Shown piece by piece: positions 1 to 8,475 of a DNA stretch of 58,875 nt (position 1 is its first letter; the number at the start of each line of letters is the position of its first letter). Origin of the DNA: a virus; the IMG/VR virus record IMGVR_UViG_3300044742_000342, positions 1 through 58,875 of that record; one strand, given 5' to 3'. The notes beneath the pieces are model-generated. The model was given only the letters and a program-made list of their open reading frames with translations, was not told the origin of the DNA and ran no database searches. The translations under genes were made by a program, and so were the position numbers.

Positions 1-2
1 AC

Positions 3-176
3 AGCAGACTTCGAGATCAGGTTTGGTCGATCGCAGCGAGCGTTGAATGGAGCGAAGCAGACTGGAGAGATTTTTACAAAAGCCTTACAGCGGTATTCGC
101 CCGTATTGCCGCACGCCACGCCAAGTCTCGGATCACTCAGGATGTGCCACAGGCGGCTCAGCCCTCACGTCCCTAA
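3..176 (+). CDS. C-terminal part of an unidentified protein (5' partial)
   Basis: The frame starting at base 3 is open from the window edge to a TAA at 174-176. It reads as ordinary protein sequence (VEWSEADWRDFYKSLTAVF, then an Ala/Arg-rich helix), unlike the two overlapping frames. Only about 57 codons are visible. If the genome is circular the frame continues from the right edge, where GTG at 58863-58865 would be a possible start. I recognise no family. Confidence 0.5.
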   Translation, partial: SRLRDQVWSIAASVEWSEADWRDFYKSLTAVFARIAARHAKSRITQDVPQAAQPSRP

Positions 177-204
177 TTATTTCCTTCGAGGCCGTACTAG
201 AATT

Positions 205-495
205 ATGATGAATCACTTTAGAATCCTCAAGGGGATGATACTCGACATCGAAAAGGAGATGCGCGCAGCTGGCGATGGGGATGAGCCCTCACTCAAGGCT
301 GTCATTGACCGGATGCGACAAATCAAAGGCTACGCCGAGGAAGTAGAGGAGGAGGCTTTGTCCGCTCGATTTGCGATCCAACAAATGCAAAAGGATGTCC
401 AACTCCAGCGCCGTATGAATCGTCCACGCTACGACCCATCACAACTTCCCCCAGAGGATGTCGCCGATGACCCGTCAAATCATTGTGGGGAATAG
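205..495 (+). CDS. Small coiled-coil protein
   Basis: 96 residues from the first ATG of an ATGATG pair (205 or 208). The open frame extends further upstream, but that part is not protein-like and overlaps the partial gene before it. The protein is acidic and helical, with heptad-like EEVEEEALSARF in the middle, and ends in a Pro-rich tail. It overlaps the start of the methyltransferase gene, so the two are probably translationally coupled. Function unknown. Confidence 0.55.
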   Translation: MMNHFRILKGMILDIEKEMRAAGDGDEPSLKAVIDRMRQIKGYAEEVEEEALSARFAIQQMQKDVQLQRRMNRPRYDPSQLPPEDVADDPSNHCGE

Positions 496-1267
496 CATTA
501 GCCTGCTGAACTCAGCAGCCCCAGGATGGGCCCACCTAGCCTTTGCTGATCCCCCATTCAATATAGGGTACAAGTATGATCATTATGAGGACAACAAATC
601 CCACGCTGATTATCTCGCCTTCACTCGTGATTGGATTCGGGCAGTTCATCGAAGCCTCGTTCGACATGGAAGCCTATGGATCGCCATTGGAGATGACTAC
701 GCAGCAGAAGTCGTCCTGGCAGCTAAGCAGTCGGGATTCCTGCTTCGCAATTGGGTCATATGGCACTATACATTTGGGCAAAGCACACGTAACAAATTTG
801 CCCGTAGCCATACTCACCTGTTTTATTGGATTAAGGACGCTCGTCAGTTCACATTTAATCCACCGCTTGTTCCAAGCGCTCGGCAATCCGTGTATAATGA
901 CAAGCGTGCAGCACGTGATGGAAAAGTCCCGGATGATGTTTGGTTGCTCCGCCCTTCCGAAGCGGAACAGCAGGGGTTTTTCGCCCCCGACCAAGATGTC
1001 TGGCATCACCCTCGAGTTTGCGGTACCTTCCGTGAACGAGTGGGATGGCATAATTGCCAGATGCCCATGGCGATCCTGAACCGCATTGTAAGTGCATGCT
1101 CAAATCCTAGAGACATCGTCCTGGACCCATTCTCTGGGAGTGGTACTACCTGCGAGAGCGCCCTCAGGCTGGGGCGGCGATTTCTGGGAATAGACATCAG
1201 CCCAGCTTACGCCACCAAATCAAATGAACGACTAGATACCGCCGCCATCCAACTGGCGAGCGAATAG
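467..1267 (+). CDS. DNA methyltransferase (N6-adenine or N4-cytosine type)
   Basis: 266 residues. ADPPFNIGY near the N-terminus is the catalytic motif IV (DPPF), and DPFSGSGTT near residue 220, followed by GRRFLGIDIS, is the SAM-binding motif. Catalytic motif before SAM motif is the beta-class order. DPPF favours adenine-N6 methylation; SPPY would favour cytosine-N4. ATG 467 is preferred to ATG 458 because AGAGG lies directly against 458 but at proper spacing from 467. It probably protects phage DNA from host restriction or marks it. No cognate restriction gene is visible. Confidence 0.9.
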   Translation: MTRQIIVGNSISLLNSAAPGWAHLAFADPPFNIGYKYDHYEDNKSHADYLAFTRDWIRAVHRSLVRHGSLWIAIGDDYAAEVVLAAKQSGFLLRNWVIWHYTFGQSTRNKFARSHTHLFYWIKDARQFTFNPPLVPSARQSVYNDKRAARDGKVPDDVWLLRPSEAEQQGFFAPDQDVWHHPRVCGTFRERVGWHNCQMPMAILNRIVSACSNPRDIVLDPFSGSGTTCESALRLGRRFLGIDISPAYATKSNERLDTAAIQLASE

Positions 1268-1327
1268 CGAACCCGCCATTCGCGTTTACAGCGTTTTTGG
1301 CCCGGCAGCGGCCCCCGCGCCAAACTT

Positions 1328-1356
1328 TTGCTTTTAGACGCTCTTTCGGCCAAAAT
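1328..1356 (+). promoter_or_regulatory. Sigma-70-like promoter (TTGCTT-17-CAAAAT)
   Basis: The -35 TTGCTT at 1328-1333 and -10 CAAAAT at 1351-1356 are separated by exactly 17 bp, in the 183-bp gap before the SNF2-like gene. Upstream T-rich stretches resemble those of six other promoters in this window with the same layout. Transcription should start near 1363. Confidence 0.6.
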
Positions 1357-1450
1357 AGGCCGTTGCGCGGCCCGCTGTTGCGGGGCTATCCGGCGCTTTA
1401 AGCCTCCGCTCCCTCGGCGATTGGGAGCTTGAGGTAAGAAAGGATCGTCA

Positions 1451-2998
1451 GTGAGACCTCTCCTTCCGTGGCAGCACCCCGCCCTTGAATGGGCGTCATC
1501 CCGAGACCATGCCGCACTACTAATGGAGATGAGGCTAGGCAAGGCTATTGTGAGCCCCCGCTGGGCTGCCATTCGTGATGCCCAGCACGTCCTGCTCGTG
1601 ACAGCCCCTAGCGCCATCCCTGACTGGATCACCAATCTAACAGCCGACGGCTTTATCCACTCCTGGCTCCAGGGTTCTGCTGGCGAAAAGTACAACACAG
1701 CCTGCCATCTCTATGATGCCCCCGAATCAGAACAACCCTTCCCGCGATTCTATATCGTGAACACGCAGGGATTATTCCATTCAATCGCCAAGACATGCTC
1801 TCGGTGCAAAGGCAGCGGCCAGCTTGCATATACAGGATTCGTAGGCAATGTGTGTACCCAGTGTCGCGGCAAGGGCAAGCTAAAAGCTAAACCTACCCTT
1901 GGTGGTTGTGCTATTCTAGAGTACGACACAATTATCTGGGATGAAAGTACCAGCATATCCAATCCCCAGGCTCAGATCACCAAGGTCGCGCATGAGCTCG
2001 CTGCTTCCCCTCACGTGCTCCGCCGAATGATCCTTACCGGCGAAATCGCCCCCGAACGGACTCTTGACATATTTGAGCAGATGCGGTGGTGCTACGGGTC
2101 CTTTATGTCCCACACGAATTTCTATGAATGGCGCAATGCCCACTTCATACAGATCAGGTACGACTGGGAACCCATGCCCGGCCACCTCTCCCTCATCCAC
2201 GCCGCTCTTGCTGCCCACAGCTTCAGACTCACGCGCAAGCAGGCTGGCATTGAGAACAACCCGCCACGCTTCCAGCGAGTAGAAGTGAATCTTCCCCAGA
2301 AAGTGCGTGACCCCTACGACTACTTGGAGGAGCACTTCCGCCTTCCACCGGAACTCCTACATTCTGAAGCTGGCAGCTATGATCCGCTAGGGCAGGCTTT
2401 AATAGAGGCAAACGATTCCACAAAGTACAAGCCTGTTGTTCAGACCTGGCTTCGTCAGATCGCAGGCGGCTATCCTAAGCATTGGCCAGTTCTCTGGAGC
2501 GACCACAAGATCGCAGCTCTGCTCGGCCTGCTTAAGCAGCTAGGCAATCAGCAGGTCCCCGTCCTCTTCGCCTTCAACGCGGAGATCACAGCTGTGTGTG
2601 CCAGAATGAAGAACCTACGGATGTCTGTAGAACCATTCGTAGGAGGTACTAAGCCTGAGCTCCGCCGAGACATCCTTCGGCGATTCCAAAGGGGTACCAC
2701 ACAGTACTTGCTTATGCAATATGCAGTGATGGCACATGGCATGGACCTCAGCGCCGCCAATACGATGGTGCGGTTCAGCCTGCCATGGGAGTACAAGCTA
2801 GTAAGTCAAAGTAAGGACCGTCTCTTTAGTCCCCTGCGAGAGAACAATCTGACCTATATCGATATCGTCGCTAAAAACACGGTGGACGAGGATGTGCTGT
2901 CTGCTTCTCTGGAGAAGAGGGGTAATAGCCGATACTTCATGACAAGGATTCAACAGAATTTCTCGGCGAGGCTTCGCCGGAAAGTGAGAGTAGCATGA
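1451..2998 (+). CDS. SNF2/superfamily-2 helicase-like ATPase with DnaJ-type zinc insert
   Basis: 515 residues from GTG with AAGGAT upstream. MEMRLGKAI (25-33) is the SNF2-type motif I, but its Walker A reads GKA instead of GKT/S. WDESTS near 163 is a DEAD/H-type motif II, LTGEIAPE is motif III, and QSKDRLFSPL fits the motif VI arginine region. Between motifs I and II lie two CxxCxGxG units (C116/C119 and C135/C138), the signature of half a DnaJ zinc domain. A remodelling or translocating role in replication or recombination is inferred from its position before the recombination genes. A defence or anti-restriction role with the upstream methyltransferase is the alternative. Confidence 0.8.
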   Translation: MRPLLPWQHPALEWASSRDHAALLMEMRLGKAIVSPRWAAIRDAQHVLLVTAPSAIPDWITNLTADGFIHSWLQGSAGEKYNTACHLYDAPESEQPFPRFYIVNTQGLFHSIAKTCSRCKGSGQLAYTGFVGNVCTQCRGKGKLKAKPTLGGCAILEYDTIIWDESTSISNPQAQITKVAHELAASPHVLRRMILTGEIAPERTLDIFEQMRWCYGSFMSHTNFYEWRNAHFIQIRYDWEPMPGHLSLIHAALAAHSFRLTRKQAGIENNPPRFQRVEVNLPQKVRDPYDYLEEHFRLPPELLHSEAGSYDPLGQALIEANDSTKYKPVVQTWLRQIAGGYPKHWPVLWSDHKIAALLGLLKQLGNQQVPVLFAFNAEITAVCARMKNLRMSVEPFVGGTKPELRRDILRRFQRGTTQYLLMQYAVMAHGMDLSAANTMVRFSLPWEYKLVSQSKDRLFSPLRENNLTYIDIVAKNTVDEDVLSASLEKRGNSRYFMTRIQQNFSARLRRKVRVA

Positions 2999-3180
2999 CA
3001 AGAGAAGAAGAACAGCGGCTCGTCGAGCAGATCGAATACTTTCGCCGTGACCGAGGACGTCCTAATCTGGACGAAAACGACGGTGATCGGATAGCGGATA
3101 TCATGAGAGAGTTGTTGACTCATGCTCGAACTCAAGCAGATCGCATCACAAAACTGGAGAGGGAGAGGGGGATCCTGTGA
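2995..3180 (+). CDS. Small charged helical protein
   Basis: 61 residues, highly charged, predicted all-helical with a C-terminal heptad-like segment (ITKLERER). Its ATG overlaps the stop of the helicase gene (ATGA) and its stop overlaps the next GTG start, so it lies in a translationally coupled chain. No family recognised; an accessory or partner subunit is a guess from context only. Confidence 0.6.
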   Translation: MTREEEQRLVEQIEYFRRDRGRPNLDENDGDRIADIMRELLTHARTQADRITKLERERGIL

Positions 3181-3656
3181 ACGACAGACAAATGACAATT
3201 GATCCTGGCGTGGGGTCCGGCTCCGGCTGGGTTATCTGGCAGGACAAGGAAACTACAAATGTCATTGATTACGGCTTGGCTGTGGCATCTGTCTCCGTAT
3301 GGTTCAATGCCTGCAACATCGTATGTCAACAGCTCAAGCAGGTAATGCAACAACACCGGGTGCGCCAGGTGATTATTGAGTATCCCCGCTTCATGCAATC
3401 CAATGCGGGCCGACGTACTGCCGAGCGTGGAGATCTGATTAAGCTGGCGGTGCTCACAGGTCGGATATGCCAGGCAGCCACGGATCTCTGTCCACAAGTC
3501 CTGTTCTACGATGTTTCAACATGGAAAGCTCAATGGAGCAAGGAGATCGTAAAGGAACGAGTACTGGAAATCCTTGGCTACGACGCCTGCAAAGGATTTC
3601 ATCGAGACATCTGGGATGCAGCGGGGATAGGTTTGGCAGCGAGAGGACTCCTATGA
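3177..3656 (+). CDS. RuvC-fold Holliday-junction resolvase-like nuclease
   Basis: 159 residues with an RNase H/RuvC layout. TIDPGVGSGSGWVIW is strand 1 with the first catalytic Asp, VIIEYP carries the central acidic residue, and HRDIWDAAGIG supplies the C-terminal Asp pair. It would cut branched DNA made by recombination or replication before packaging. GTG 3177 has GAGAGGGGG just upstream and overlaps the previous stop; ATG 3192 is an alternative start. It lies between helicase and UDG genes in a tightly overlapping operon. Confidence 0.75.
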   Translation: MNDRQMTIDPGVGSGSGWVIWQDKETTNVIDYGLAVASVSVWFNACNIVCQQLKQVMQQHRVRQVIIEYPRFMQSNAGRRTAERGDLIKLAVLTGRICQAATDLCPQVLFYDVSTWKAQWSKEIVKERVLEILGYDACKGFHRDIWDAAGIGLAARGLL

Positions 3657-4237
3657 CGCTCAACGTGCTCGAAGAAGTTCGCCGCGTCCATCTTGCCCAT
3701 AAGAATCAATGGGAGCACTGCACATGCTGTAGCATCGGGCATCTCGCCCATCACCATGTATTCGCAAGGGGCACCCTTCCCTGTCGTATACTATTCATCG
3801 GCATCGCCCCCGGCAAGACCGAGAACGTTATGGGCTTCCCGTTTGTAGGTAAGGCAGGACGGCTTCTTGATACATGGCTGATGCGAGCCTCTTTTAAGAT
3901 TGGCACAGATTTTCTTCAGTGCTACGCCATCACTAATCTCACCTTGTGCCGGCCAACGAATAAGTTGGGCGGAGCTAATCGCGATCCTACGGACGAGGAG
4001 ATACGAAACTGCTCGGGACGCCTAGCGGACTTCATCAAGGACATTGCTAAGCCCAAGGTTATCATCACGCTCGGGCGGATTCCTGAACACAACATCCCCG
4101 ACACCGGCCTACGGCAATTCGCCGTTATTCATCCAGCCGGAGTACTCCGCCGTGGCGGGGAGGGTTCAAAGAGTGATTTGGCAGCCTCTGATAAGCTAAC
4201 AGCGTTCTTGGAGAAGGAGTTTAGCAATGGCAATTAG
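3653..4237 (+). CDS. Uracil-DNA glycosylase, family 4-like
   Basis: 194 residues. ILFIGIAPGKTENVMGFPFV followed by GKAGRLLD matches the N-terminal core of family 4 UDGs, and VIHPAG near 159 is the family HPA motif. Cysteines at 23, 26, 99 and 120 could hold the family's Fe-S cluster. The usual GEAPG reads GIAPG, so one conserved acidic position is replaced by Ile. ATG 3653 overlaps the resolvase stop; the longer open frame upstream is out of context. It would remove uracil from DNA. Confidence 0.8.
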   Translation: MTLNVLEEVRRVHLAHKNQWEHCTCCSIGHLAHHHVFARGTLPCRILFIGIAPGKTENVMGFPFVGKAGRLLDTWLMRASFKIGTDFLQCYAITNLTLCRPTNKLGGANRDPTDEEIRNCSGRLADFIKDIAKPKVIITLGRIPEHNIPDTGLRQFAVIHPAGVLRRGGEGSKSDLAASDKLTAFLEKEFSNGN

Positions 4238-5357
4238 CATTAAATCTGCCAAGAAGCCCACGCAGTTCTATCCGTGGAAGCTGGACCAGGCCAAAAGCAA
4301 GTGGAACCTATGGGAACACGGCGTGACCTCGAGCTTTCTAAACTGCTGGGTGGAGGACCGTGAACATGCCCGTAAGAACTACGTGGAAGGGTACAGAGGC
4401 GGGACAAATCTCGCTTTTGAGTATGGCACCTGCAATCACTGGATCCTGGAACAGACTTATGCCGACGGCATCTTCTGGGAGAGAATGCCCGTAACAGTGA
4501 TTGAGGCTCGACGGTACATGGAGATGAAGGTTAAGGAGTACCAACTCCTTTATGACAAAACACATCCCGTACAAACAGCCAAGGACCGCGACCGCCAGGA
4601 GCGTGTGTACGGACTTGCAGAAGCTGTAATGCCTTGGTATCTAATGCGGTGGGATGGAGATTTCACCGGCAATTACGCGCAGGGTAACAACACTGTCTCT
4701 CCCAGAGAATGGCTCACCCTCGAACAGGTTTTTAGATTCGACTACATCTATCCCGACGGCAAGCGGTGCCCGCTCCGTGGCAGGAGGGATGGAACATTCC
4801 TCGACAGCAGAAATGGTACGTGGGTCCTCGATACAAAGTGCCGTAGTGTCATTAAAGACGAGGAGGCTCTGGAGACATTGCAGTTCGATATCCAGCAGAT
4901 GCTTTATCTCTGGATTACCCATCTCGAGATGAAGCAGGCAAAGGAGTTGTCTCCGTGGCCTAAGGGTACGTTGATGAACATTATTCGTAGGCCTGGACTC
5001 CGCCAGGGTGTGAACGAGACACTTGGTGCATTCATCAATCGATGTAAACTTGATGTGGCTGGGGAAACCAAAGGCAAGGACAAGGCGACAGGAGAACATG
5101 TGCCTCGGCTTGATCACTACTTCGTTCGTAATGAGATGGTAGTGACACCCATGGAGCTTCTCGAGTGGAAACAAACTCAGCTCGACCCGATTATGCAGGG
5201 CGTGCGGATGTGGTGGGAGGGAACCTTCCCGCATTTTCTCAGTCCTGGTGCTCTCACCACGAAGTATGGTCCTAGCGGAATGTATCGAGCTATCGTGAAG
5301 AAGGATACAAGTACCTATGAGAAACGGGAACATGTCTTCCCAGAACTGGAGATCTAG
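4227..5357 (+). CDS. PD-(D/E)XK exonuclease, Cas4/RecB-like
   Basis: 376 residues. RGRRDGTFL and WVLDTKCRS give the spaced D...DxK nuclease core, followed by FDIQQMLYLWI, the QxxxY-like helix typical of RecB/Cas4 nucleases. No iron-sulphur cysteine set is obvious. It starts inside the end of the UDG gene, with GGAG upstream, and is followed two bases later by a Sak4-like ATPase. Nuclease plus Sak4 plus ssDNA-binding protein is a known phage recombination set, so resection of ends for annealing is the likely role. Confidence 0.8.
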   Translation: MAISIKSAKKPTQFYPWKLDQAKSKWNLWEHGVTSSFLNCWVEDREHARKNYVEGYRGGTNLAFEYGTCNHWILEQTYADGIFWERMPVTVIEARRYMEMKVKEYQLLYDKTHPVQTAKDRDRQERVYGLAEAVMPWYLMRWDGDFTGNYAQGNNTVSPREWLTLEQVFRFDYIYPDGKRCPLRGRRDGTFLDSRNGTWVLDTKCRSVIKDEEALETLQFDIQQMLYLWITHLEMKQAKELSPWPKGTLMNIIRRPGLRQGVNETLGAFINRCKLDVAGETKGKDKATGEHVPRLDHYFVRNEMVVTPMELLEWKQTQLDPIMQGVRMWWEGTFPHFLSPGALTTKYGPSGMYRAIVKKDTSTYEKREHVFPELEI

Positions 5358-5359
5358 CA

Positions 5360-6286
5360 ATGCCTCAGATGAAAACGACCTTCAGGCTGCCTACGCCGAT
5401 TATTGGCAAAGCTGTCGGCGCTAACGGAGCTCCAACGATAGTTAAGGCGGTGGCTCCTGTTATTGCAAGGCTAGAGCTACCGCTCGAGCCTACAGTACGG
5501 AGTGACGATATTAATGACTACTCCTTCCTCCTTCATGGAGAAAAGAAAATCGGCAAGAGCTCCTTCTCCACAATACCCGATCAGCCGGGAGAACGGGTGC
5601 TCCAGCTTACATTTGATCCTGTTCGCCCAGGCCTTGAGCTCATCCAGAGGCATATGCCTAATTGGACTGTCTTTACACAGTGGATTGTACGACTCGAGCA
5701 GGCTGCCAAGGAAGGAGACTTCCCTTACAAGAGAGTTGTGATTGACGGGGCGGACATTATGTACACCCGGTGCCAGACATGGTCCTGTACAAAGCTGGGT
5801 ATCCAGCACCCATCTGACGAGGGCTTTGCAAAGGGATGGCATCTAGTATCAGATACCTTTGCAGCATGGGTGGATCGGATACTGGCTTTACCGTGCGGTG
5901 TATGGTTCATCTCACACAGTGAATGGAAGGAGATTGACACACGTACTCCAGGCGTGAAACAGACTAAACTCGTACCTCTTATTAGCGGAAAGGGAGAGGA
6001 GATCATGAATGGGCGAGTGGACGGTTGGCTCGCCTATGTGTATGTGGAAAAGAAGCGTGCCCTGATTATTCTCGGCGATGAACGGACAGGAGCTGGGCAC
6101 GACTGTAAGGGACACTTCCTCACGCCCACCGGGGAGCGTGTGGCAGAGATTCCTATGGGGGATAGTGAAGAGGAGGCGTACTATAACTTCGTGCAGGCCT
6201 TTAACAATCAACAGACCTTCACGCATGTGGGTGGCAACATCGCTGCCCACTTCAAGAAGCCGAGGATCGTGATCAAGAAGAAGTAA
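5360..6286 (+). CDS. Sak4-like RecA-fold ATPase (single-strand annealing recombinase)
   Basis: 308 residues. LLHGEKKIGKSSF (about 52-64) is a Walker A, and VVIDGADIMYTRC is the Walker B-like strand. WFISHSEWKEI resembles the sensor region of RecA-like Sak4 proteins. The total length and single ATPase domain fit Sak4. It sits between an exonuclease and a probable ssDNA-binding protein. Predicted role: pairing of homologous single strands during phage recombination. Confidence 0.8.
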   Translation: MPQMKTTFRLPTPIIGKAVGANGAPTIVKAVAPVIARLELPLEPTVRSDDINDYSFLLHGEKKIGKSSFSTIPDQPGERVLQLTFDPVRPGLELIQRHMPNWTVFTQWIVRLEQAAKEGDFPYKRVVIDGADIMYTRCQTWSCTKLGIQHPSDEGFAKGWHLVSDTFAAWVDRILALPCGVWFISHSEWKEIDTRTPGVKQTKLVPLISGKGEEIMNGRVDGWLAYVYVEKKRALIILGDERTGAGHDCKGHFLTPTGERVAEIPMGDSEEEAYYNFVQAFNNQQTFTHVGGNIAAHFKKPRIVIKKK

Positions 6287-6292
6287 TCCATT

Positions 6293-6312
6293 TGAGGCTC
6301 AGCCTCAGGAGA
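6293..6312 (+). promoter_or_regulatory. Hairpin abutting a Shine-Dalgarno site
   Basis: TGAGGC (6293-6298), loop TCA, GCCTCA (6302-6307) is a perfect six-bp stem. It runs directly into AGGAG, the ribosome site of the gene starting at 6320. It could tune translation of the ssDNA-binding-like protein, separating its level from the upstream ATPase. Inference from sequence only. Confidence 0.45.
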
Positions 6313-6319
6313 TCGTACC

Positions 6320-7222
6320 ATGGCTACTGTATCAAAGCCTGCTGTTCCGACCCGTCCTGCTATTGCCAAACCCGCAGTTGCAGCTCCCGCCATTCCCAGG
6401 CCCGCCCCCGCACCTGCGCGGCCAGCCCCTGCCAAACCCGCCCCTGCTCGTTCTGCAGCCCCTCCTGGCCGTCCGGCAGCGGCGCGCACCACGACAGCGG
6501 CCCCACCTGCCGCCAATGGACTGGATGCCCGCCTCACCGCCATGCGAGCTGCATGGGATAAGAACAAGGAGGCTAGTAAGAACCTCAGCAATTTCGGTAT
6601 CAAGGTCGAAGATGGCCCCTACGTAACCAAGCTCACCGGCGCGGACATTAAAGACACGCCTAAGTGGCTCGGTTGTATCTGGCATTTCACGGTTATCGAA
6701 GGGGATCAGACCGGCGAAGTGATTGACGTGTTGGATGACCTCGGCGACGAAGAGCGCATCGTTCACTTCCAGAAAAACCTCCGGCGCATGGGAGTAGAAG
6801 TGGACGACTTCAATCCGGAAGAAGTACCCAGCATTCTCGAGCAACTCATCGAGGCTGCGCCGGCAGTTCGAATCGTCGTGGGCACATCAAGGAAGACAGG
6901 TTCCCGCTGGGCGAACATTGACATGCTCGTGGACACGTCCGAACCGATGGAGCCTACGGAGCCTGCCGCTGCTGAGGAACCCGCAGCTGAAGGAGCTGAG
7001 CCCACTGAACCTACCGAGCCTACTGAACCCACCGAACCCTCGGAAGAGACGGCCGAGCTCAAGCTCGACGATCATGTCAGCTTCCGTATTAGCGGCGTGG
7101 CGAAGATCGGCAAGGTAAAGAAGTTTAACGACGACGGCAGCGTAAACCTCTTCATCAAGGAAGAAGGCAGAGTTGTCAAGTGCGCCGCCGAGGACATCGA
7201 GGCCCTAGCAGAAGTTGGTTGA
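6320..7222 (+). CDS. Probable single-stranded DNA-binding protein with Pro/Ala-rich arm and EPT repeats
   Basis: 300 residues. About 60 N-terminal residues are Ala/Pro/Lys-rich (low complexity). A folded core at about 75-210 (FGIKVEDGPYVTKLTG; IVVGTSRKTGSRWANIDMLV) could be an OB-like fold. An acidic linker then carries tandem EPT units, followed by a small C-terminal domain (VSFRISGVAKIGKVKKFN) that reads SH3/KOW-like. Phage Sak4 genes are often followed by such SSB-like genes, so ssDNA binding is inferred mainly from context. AGGAG precedes ATG 6320. Confidence 0.55.
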   Translation: MATVSKPAVPTRPAIAKPAVAAPAIPRPAPAPARPAPAKPAPARSAAPPGRPAAARTTTAAPPAANGLDARLTAMRAAWDKNKEASKNLSNFGIKVEDGPYVTKLTGADIKDTPKWLGCIWHFTVIEGDQTGEVIDVLDDLGDEERIVHFQKNLRRMGVEVDDFNPEEVPSILEQLIEAAPAVRIVVGTSRKTGSRWANIDMLVDTSEPMEPTEPAAAEEPAAEGAEPTEPTEPTEPTEPSEETAELKLDDHVSFRISGVAKIGKVKKFNDDGSVNLFIKEEGRVVKCAAEDIEALAEVG

Positions 7223-7293
7223 TCTCCAGCAAAGGGGAGACATCCAGGGACCTGTTCTGTAACCAGGACAGGCCTCCTTAAAGGAGATCAACT
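7221..7293 (+). promoter_or_regulatory. Structured leader with sequestered ribosome site
   Basis: GATCTCC (7221-7227) is exactly complementary to GGAGATC (7283-7289), which contains the Shine-Dalgarno of the next gene. Inside are TCTCC...GGAGA and CCTGT...ACAGG stems plus CTCCTT next to AAGGAG. Four GGA triplets occur in the leader, the core of CsrA sites, and this phage encodes a CsrA homologue. A translational switch is plausible; not a riboswitch class I recognise. Confidence 0.45.
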
Positions 7294-7854
7294 ATGACTT
7301 CGCCTTACAAGTTCTATCTTGCTGCCCCTTTCTTCAACCCCGCTCAGGCGCGGATGGTGGAACGGATTGAGAGTCTCTTTGCCCAGAAAGGCGTGGATTT
7401 GTTCAGCCCTCGACAAACTGATCACAATCGAAAAAAGGAGCTAAATGATCAGGATGCCATCGAGATCTTCTCAAATAATGTGGCTGGCGTGAAGACATGC
7501 AGCCATATGTTGGCTGTCCTGGACTGGGCTAACCTACCGGAGATCGAGATATGGACCCTTAAGCACACGCTAATCAGCACATGCGTCGCCCCGCCCCATG
7601 TGCAAACCGAGAAACTTGGCCAACCACTCAACCTGCCGGACACAGGCACTGTCTGGGAAATGGGCGCGGCCTTTGTTCTGGAAAAACCCATCATCGGATT
7701 CACCCTACGTAAGCCCGGCGACAAGGTGAACATCATGCTTACACAGTGCTTGCGCGGTGTGATCTACGGCTTCGACGATCTAATCAATTTTCTTGGCATT
7801 GCTGGTAAAATTGATATGTCATATGCCCAGCTGGGCGTCTGGAAACACCGATGA
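7294..7854 (+). CDS. Nucleoside 2-deoxyribosyltransferase-like protein
   Basis: 186 residues. YLAAPFFNPAQ is the N-terminal strand and turn of the family. PDTGTVWEMGAAFVLEKPII matches its DxGTxxExGxA catalytic and substrate region, with Glu in WEMG as the likely nucleophile. Family members swap or hydrolyse the base on deoxynucleosides or deoxynucleotides. It heads a nucleotide-metabolism block (HD phosphohydrolase, SDR, ThyX), so dNTP-pool remodelling or base salvage is inferred. Translation may be controlled by the structured leader before it. Confidence 0.85.
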   Translation: MTSPYKFYLAAPFFNPAQARMVERIESLFAQKGVDLFSPRQTDHNRKKELNDQDAIEIFSNNVAGVKTCSHMLAVLDWANLPEIEIWTLKHTLISTCVAPPHVQTEKLGQPLNLPDTGTVWEMGAAFVLEKPIIGFTLRKPGDKVNIMLTQCLRGVIYGFDDLINFLGIAGKIDMSYAQLGVWKHR

Positions 7855-8474
7855 ATCTTAACATGCGAGAACTCCTCAACGGCGATATCGTACGACTTCG
7901 GTATGTGTACCGGTACAGCACATCCCGCGTTAGCCACCCGGAGACCGTGGCTGAGCATATGTACTTTGTGGCCTTGTATTCTCTGATGATCAGTAAGTGG
8001 GTACAGACCAACACAACTCTCCGTCCGCTTATAAATGAAGTGCTGAGCAAGGCTATTTTGCACGACATGGAAGAAGCCCGGTCCGGCGATTTCCCCCGAC
8101 CCTTCAAGCACTCCAGCAAGAGACTTCGAACAATGTTGGACGCTGCCAGCCGTGAGGCGATAGAACAAATCATAGGCAAGCTGATGCCTGTCTCTGGGAA
8201 AGAAGAGCATGTGGACAACAATCGCTTGTTTGTCGAGGACTGGGCTAACGCCAAGAATGACAGCCTTGAGGGTAGGATTGTGGAGTTTGCTGACTTCCTC
8301 TCTGTTCTCAGCTTCATGATCGAGGAGGGCTGTGCCAACGGACGTAAGTCAATTGCCCGACATGTGTCGGACATGAGATCCTACTGTGACAACTTTGACG
8401 AGCAGGAGTACGATTTTATTCGCCCCCTTGTGAACCAGGTGGGTGAATTGATGCTGGAAACTTTTGGGAGTTAA
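7851..8474 (+). CDS. HD-domain phosphohydrolase (YfbR/5'-deoxynucleotidase-like)
   Basis: 207 residues. VSHPETVAEHMYFVALYS supplies the first His, AILHDMEEARSGDFPRPFKH is the HD motif with the YfbR-type E..GD.P.K signature, and FADFLSVLSFM gives the last Asp. Such enzymes dephosphorylate dNMPs; some phage relatives hydrolyse dNTPs. ATG 7851 overlaps the previous stop (ATGA). With the deoxyribosyltransferase it could deplete one nucleotide species in the cell. Confidence 0.85.
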   Translation: MNLNMRELLNGDIVRLRYVYRYSTSRVSHPETVAEHMYFVALYSLMISKWVQTNTTLRPLINEVLSKAILHDMEEARSGDFPRPFKHSSKRLRTMLDAASREAIEQIIGKLMPVSGKEEHVDNNRLFVEDWANAKNDSLEGRIVEFADFLSVLSFMIEEGCANGRKSIARHVSDMRSYCDNFDEQEYDFIRPLVNQVGELMLETFGS

Positions 8475-8475
8475 T

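Noticed and set aside
467-2998. Methyltransferase plus SNF2-like helicase as a DISARM-like defence system
   Set aside because: No DrmA, DrmB or PLD nuclease genes are nearby and the genes lead into a recombination operon; phage replication use is simpler.
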